From positions 1-64,000 of the forward strand of contig NZ_JAAIVB010000044.1 in the NCBI RefSeq assembly GCF_010974945.1: a DNA stretch of 64,000 bases, read 5' to 3'. The translations under genes and the position numbers were made by a program. The DNA comes from Noviherbaspirillum galbum. Its GTDB lineage: Bacteria; Pseudomonadota; Gammaproteobacteria; Burkholderiales; Burkholderiaceae_D. Numbering within the stretch: the stretch's first letter is position 1; each line of letters starts with the position of its first letter. Shown one piece after another: positions 61,353-64,000 of this stretch. Under the pieces are notes generated by a model. That model searched no databases and was not told the DNA's origin. It worked only from the letters and a program-made list of their open reading frames with translations.

Positions 61353-62059
61353 GGCTGCCGCGCGGCGAAGGCCTCGCCGAACATCACCAGTACCGGTCCG
61401 CTGCAGCCGGCCAGACCCTGCTCGAGCTGGCCGAGCGTGAGGCGCATGTCGCGTTCGTTTTCCCGGCTGCAGTTTTCCACCACGACCACCGGCAGGTCGG
61501 GCGAGCGGCCTTGCGCCAGCAGTTGCCGGGCGGTGGCGATGGCTTCCTTGCCGCCCATGTACTGGATCAGGGTGTCGCAATCGGGGAGGGTGGCTTGCTC
61601 GGGGTGGCCCGGGGCGGTGCTGGAGGTGAAGAAGGCGACGCTGCGGGCGATGCCGCGCTTGGTCAGCGGCAGCTTGGTGGACGCGGCGGCGGCCATCGCG
61701 GCGGTGATGCCCGGAACGATGTCGTAGGCGATGCCCGCCGCTTCGAGCGCGCGCAATTCCTCGTCGGCGCGGCCGAACATCATCGGGTCGCCGCCCTTGA
61801 GGCGCACCACCAGCTCGTACTGCCGGGCGCATTCGACGAGGCGGCGGTTGATCTCGGCTTGCGCGGTGGAGCGCTGGCCGGAACGCTTGCCGACGGAAAT
61901 CTTCACCGCCTGCGGACACAGGTCCAGCATCTCGGGCGTGACGAGGGCGTCGTAGAGCACCGCGTCGGCCCGCGCGAGGATGCGCGCGCCGCGCACGGTG
62001 ATGAGGTCGGCGGCGCCGGGCCCGGCGCCGATCAGGTAGACGGTGGGGGAGGGGGGCAT
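61349..62059 (-). CDS. cobA: Uroporphyrinogen-III C-methyltransferase
   Basis: 236 residues. It methylates uroporphyrinogen III at C2 and C7 using S-adenosylmethionine, giving precorrin-2 for siroheme or cobalamin. The SAM-binding GAGPGAADLITVRGARIL is at residues 11-28, and RLKGGDPMMFGRADEEL, VPGITAAMAAAA and IQYMGGKEA are family blocks. It lacks the dehydrogenase/ferrochelatase half of CysG, so a separate chelatase, such as the gene at 58798, is expected. It is downstream of cysN on the same strand. Confidence 0.93.
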   Translation of the reverse strand: MPPSPTVYLIGAGPGAADLITVRGARILARADAVLYDALVTPEMLDLCPQAVKISVGKRSGQRSTAQAEINRRLVECARQYELVVRLKGGDPMMFGRADEELRALEAAGIAYDIVPGITAAMAAAASTKLPLTKRGIARSVAFFTSSTAPGHPEQATLPDCDTLIQYMGGKEAIATARQLLAQGRSPDLPVVVVENCSRENERDMRLTLGQLEQGLAGCSGPVLVMFGEAFAARQP

Positions 62060-62088
62060 CGGGTGACTTCGCGGTTTCGCGCTTCATG

Positions 62089-62113
62089 CTCCCTCCCCTT
62101 CAAGGGGAGGGAG
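62089..62113. repeat. CTCCCTCCCCTT palindromic repeat between cobA and cysN
   Basis: CTCCCTCCCCTTCAAGGGGA, ending GGGAG, is a 25-base palindrome essentially identical to 42027-42051. It lies in the 97-base gap between cysN and cobA. Confidence 0.8.
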
Positions 62114-62156
62114 CTAAATAACGCGCCATTGAAGTGGAGGAGGTGTTGCTACCGAC

Positions 62157-63479
62157 TTAAATCCGGATCATCCCCGCCGCGACCGTCTGGTGCGTCACTT
62201 CATCGATCAGGATGAACGAACCCGTCGCGCGGATGGCGTCGTAGGCATCGGCGGCGAGCGGCTGCTGGACGTTGATCGATACCGTGGCGATGTCGTTGAG
62301 CTTGAGCGCGTCCGCCGGGCGGCGTTCCTGGGTGTTGATGTCGAGCAGGGTGTCGACCTTCGTGACCTTGGCCGCGACCTGCTTGGTGGTGTGCTTGAGC
62401 CAGTAGCGGCGGCGCATGTCCAGCGGTTCCTCGGACAGCCAGCAGACGTCAGCGTTGACCGTCTTCAACTGGGTGGCGGGACGGTCGGCGGCGGCCATCA
62501 TGTCGCCGCGCGAGATGTCGAGGTACTCGTCGAGCAGGACGGTAATCGACTGGCCTGCGGTGGCGACGTCGAGAGAGCCGTCGAGGGTAACGATGTCCTT
62601 GACGGTGCCGGTCTGGCCGCTGGGCTGCACCACCAGCTTGTCACCCTTGCGCACCTTGCCCGATTCCACGCGGCCCATGTAGCCGCGGAAATCGTTGGCT
62701 TCATGGCCGTTGTGGCGGGCCACCAGCTGCACCGGGAAGCGCAGCGGCTCGTCGTGGGCGTCGTCGTAGACCGACAGCGACTCCAGCAGGCTGATCAGGG
62801 TCGGGCCCTGGTACCAGGGCATCTTGTCGCCGGCGGTCACCACGTTGTCGCCCACCAGGGCCGACATCGGGATGGCGTGCACGTCGGCCAGGCCAAGCTG
62901 CTTCGCGAAGTCGTTGTAGGCGCCGACGATGCGGTCGTACACCGTCTTGTCGTAGTCCACCAGGTCCATCTTGTTGACCGCGACGATCACGTGCTCGATG
63001 CGCAGCAGGCGGGCGATGGTGGAGTGGCGCTTGGTCTGGGTGAGGAGTTCCACGCTGCCGTCGTCGTTCAGCTTCACCTTGGACACGTCGACCAGGATGA
63101 TGACGGCGTCCGCGGTGGAGGCGCCGGTCACCATGTTGCGCGTGTATTGCTCATGGCCCGGGGTGTCGGCGATGATGAACTTGCGCTTGGGCGTGGCGAA
63201 GTAGCGGTAGGCCACGTCGATGGTGATGCCTTGCTCGCGCTCGGCTTCGAGCCCGTCGGTCAGCAGCGAGAGGTCGACGGTGTCGCCGACGGTGCGCTTG
63301 TGCTTGGCGCGCGAGATGGCGTCGAGCTGGTCGGCGAAGATGCCCTTGCTGTCGAACAGCAGGCGGCCGATCAGCGTGCTCTTGCCGTCGTCCACCGAAC
63401 CGGCGGTGATGAAGCGCAGCAGGCCGCGCTCGGTCTTGCCGGCGGTATGGTTCAAACCTTGATCTGCCACGGCGTTCAT
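62157..63479 (-). CDS. cysN: Sulfate adenylyltransferase subunit 1 (GTPase)
   Basis: 440 residues. CysN couples GTP hydrolysis to adenylylation of sulfate by CysD. G1 is GSVDDGKSTL (about residues 27-36), G3 is DTPGHEQYTRN and G4 is VNKMDLV; EF-Tu-like beta domains follow. No APS-kinase (CysC) domain is attached. The ATG shares a base with the cysD stop codon (ATGA-type junction), so the two are coupled. Confidence 0.95.
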   Translation of the reverse strand: MNAVADQGLNHTAGKTERGLLRFITAGSVDDGKSTLIGRLLFDSKGIFADQLDAISRAKHKRTVGDTVDLSLLTDGLEAEREQGITIDVAYRYFATPKRKFIIADTPGHEQYTRNMVTGASTADAVIILVDVSKVKLNDDGSVELLTQTKRHSTIARLLRIEHVIVAVNKMDLVDYDKTVYDRIVGAYNDFAKQLGLADVHAIPMSALVGDNVVTAGDKMPWYQGPTLISLLESLSVYDDAHDEPLRFPVQLVARHNGHEANDFRGYMGRVESGKVRKGDKLVVQPSGQTGTVKDIVTLDGSLDVATAGQSITVLLDEYLDISRGDMMAAADRPATQLKTVNADVCWLSEEPLDMRRRYWLKHTTKQVAAKVTKVDTLLDINTQERRPADALKLNDIATVSINVQQPLAADAYDAIRATGSFILIDEVTHQTVAAGMIRI

Positions 63480-64000
63480 CAGAAATATCCTTCCTTCTTG
63501 CGTTTTTCCATCGATGCTTCGGATGTCTGGTCATCCATGCGGGTTGCGCCGCGCTCGGTAATCTGGGTGACGGCGGTTTCGGCGATGATCGCGTCCACGT
63601 CGGCCGCGTCGGAGGCCACCGGGCAGGTGCAGGAGATGTCGCCCACGGTGCGGAAGCGCACGACGCGGGTTTCGACGGTCTCGCCTTCGCGGGCCGGGGT
63701 CAGGCCGGTCAGCGGCACCAGCAGGCCGTTGCGCGGGATCACCTGGCGCTCGTGGGCGAAATAGATCGGCGGCAGGGCCAGCTTTTCGCGGGCGATGTAT
63801 TGCCACACATCGAGTTCGGTCCAGTTCGAGATGGGGAACACGCGCATGTTCTCGCCCGGGTGGACGCGGGTGTTGTACAGATCCCAGAGTTCGGGGCGCT
63901 GGGCCTTGGGATTCCACTGGCCGAATTCGTCGCGGAAGGAAAAGATGCGCTCCTTGGCGCGGGCCTTTTCCTCGTCGCGGCGTGCGCCGCCGATGCAGGC
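63479..64000 (-). CDS. cysD: Sulfate adenylyltransferase subunit 2, 5'-truncated by the window edge
   Basis: The last 173 codons are present; the start lies beyond base 64,000. The reverse-strand translation near the edge reads IGGARRDEEKARAKERIFSF and QWNPKAQRPELWDLYNTRVH, and continues with RVFPISNWTELDVWQYIARE, all typical of CysD of the PAPS-reductase (PP-loop) family. C-terminal CTCPVASDAADVDAIIAE and RMDDQTSEASMEKRKKEGYF match the family ending. The ATP-binding SGG loop is outside the window. It is the upstream partner of cysN. Confidence 0.95.
   Translation of the reverse strand, partial: ACIGGARRDEEKARAKERIFSFRDEFGQWNPKAQRPELWDLYNTRVHPGENMRVFPISNWTELDVWQYIAREKLALPPIYFAHERQVIPRNGLLVPLTGLTPAREGETVETRVVRFRTVGDISCTCPVASDAADVDAIIAETAVTQITERGATRMDDQTSEASMEKRKKEGYF

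Overview
The window is a GC-rich, densely coding chromosomal segment of an aerobic heterotroph. It is most like a betaproteobacterium of the order Burkholderiales, probably Oxalobacteraceae (Herbaspirillum/Noviherbaspirillum-like). This placement is an inference from gene content: glnA, a DUF4124 gene, ntrB and ntrC in a row; a methylcitrate operon of the acnD/prpF type next to a PrpR regulator; protocatechuate ortho-cleavage genes; and many dispersed GTCATYCCCGCG..GCGGG REP-like elements. No rRNA, tRNA, CRISPR array or intact insertion sequence was seen.

Bases 1-17,100 hold an aromatic-catabolism island. After a histidine kinase tail and a small membrane protein come a GMC oxidoreductase and, divergently, pobA (4-hydroxybenzoate to protocatechuate). 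A branched-chain-type substrate-binding protein follows. A 10-gene minus-strand unit, pcaIJFBDC-livHMGF, joins the lower beta-ketoadipate pathway to an ABC importer. An IclR regulator lies divergent from pcaI, followed by pcaH, pcaG and a hemerythrin gene. Four GTKCG-N5-CGMAC sites, in front of pcaI, the regulator and the distant binding protein, tie these genes into one predicted regulon.

Bases 17,100-31,600 are mostly housekeeping: an aroG DAHP synthase behind a Phe/Tyr-rich leader peptide and terminator (a textbook attenuator layout), a yajQ-type gene, murB, ppnP, argF-argG, rsgA, a pterin dehydratase, an M48 protease, orn and prfC. Next come a hemerythrin-like gene with a perfect FNR box, a TAXI-type receptor and a rhodanese.

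Bases 31,600-38,600 hold nitrogen control: glnA with NtrC-type sites and a sigma-54 promoter, a DUF4124 protein, ntrB and ntrC, then a phospholipase-D-type synthase and a DUF1289 protein. Bases 38,600-49,400 hold a glutathione transferase and the propionate (2-methylcitrate) system, prpR divergent from prpB-prpC-acnD-prpF-prpE, with a sigma-54 promoter and dispersed repeats in three of the gaps.

Bases 49,400-54,700 contain two unrecognised, relatively AT-rich, Ser/Pro/Asn-rich genes on either side of a cache-domain gene and xthA. They look like acquired, possibly secreted, proteins. Bases 54,700-64,000 return to core genes: pepA, lptF-lptG, a sirohydrochlorin chelatase-like gene, a CPA1 antiporter, a DUF1345 protein, a uroporphyrinogen-III methyltransferase, cysN and the truncated cysD. 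The siroheme and sulfate-activation genes fit a sulfate assimilation cluster running off the right edge.
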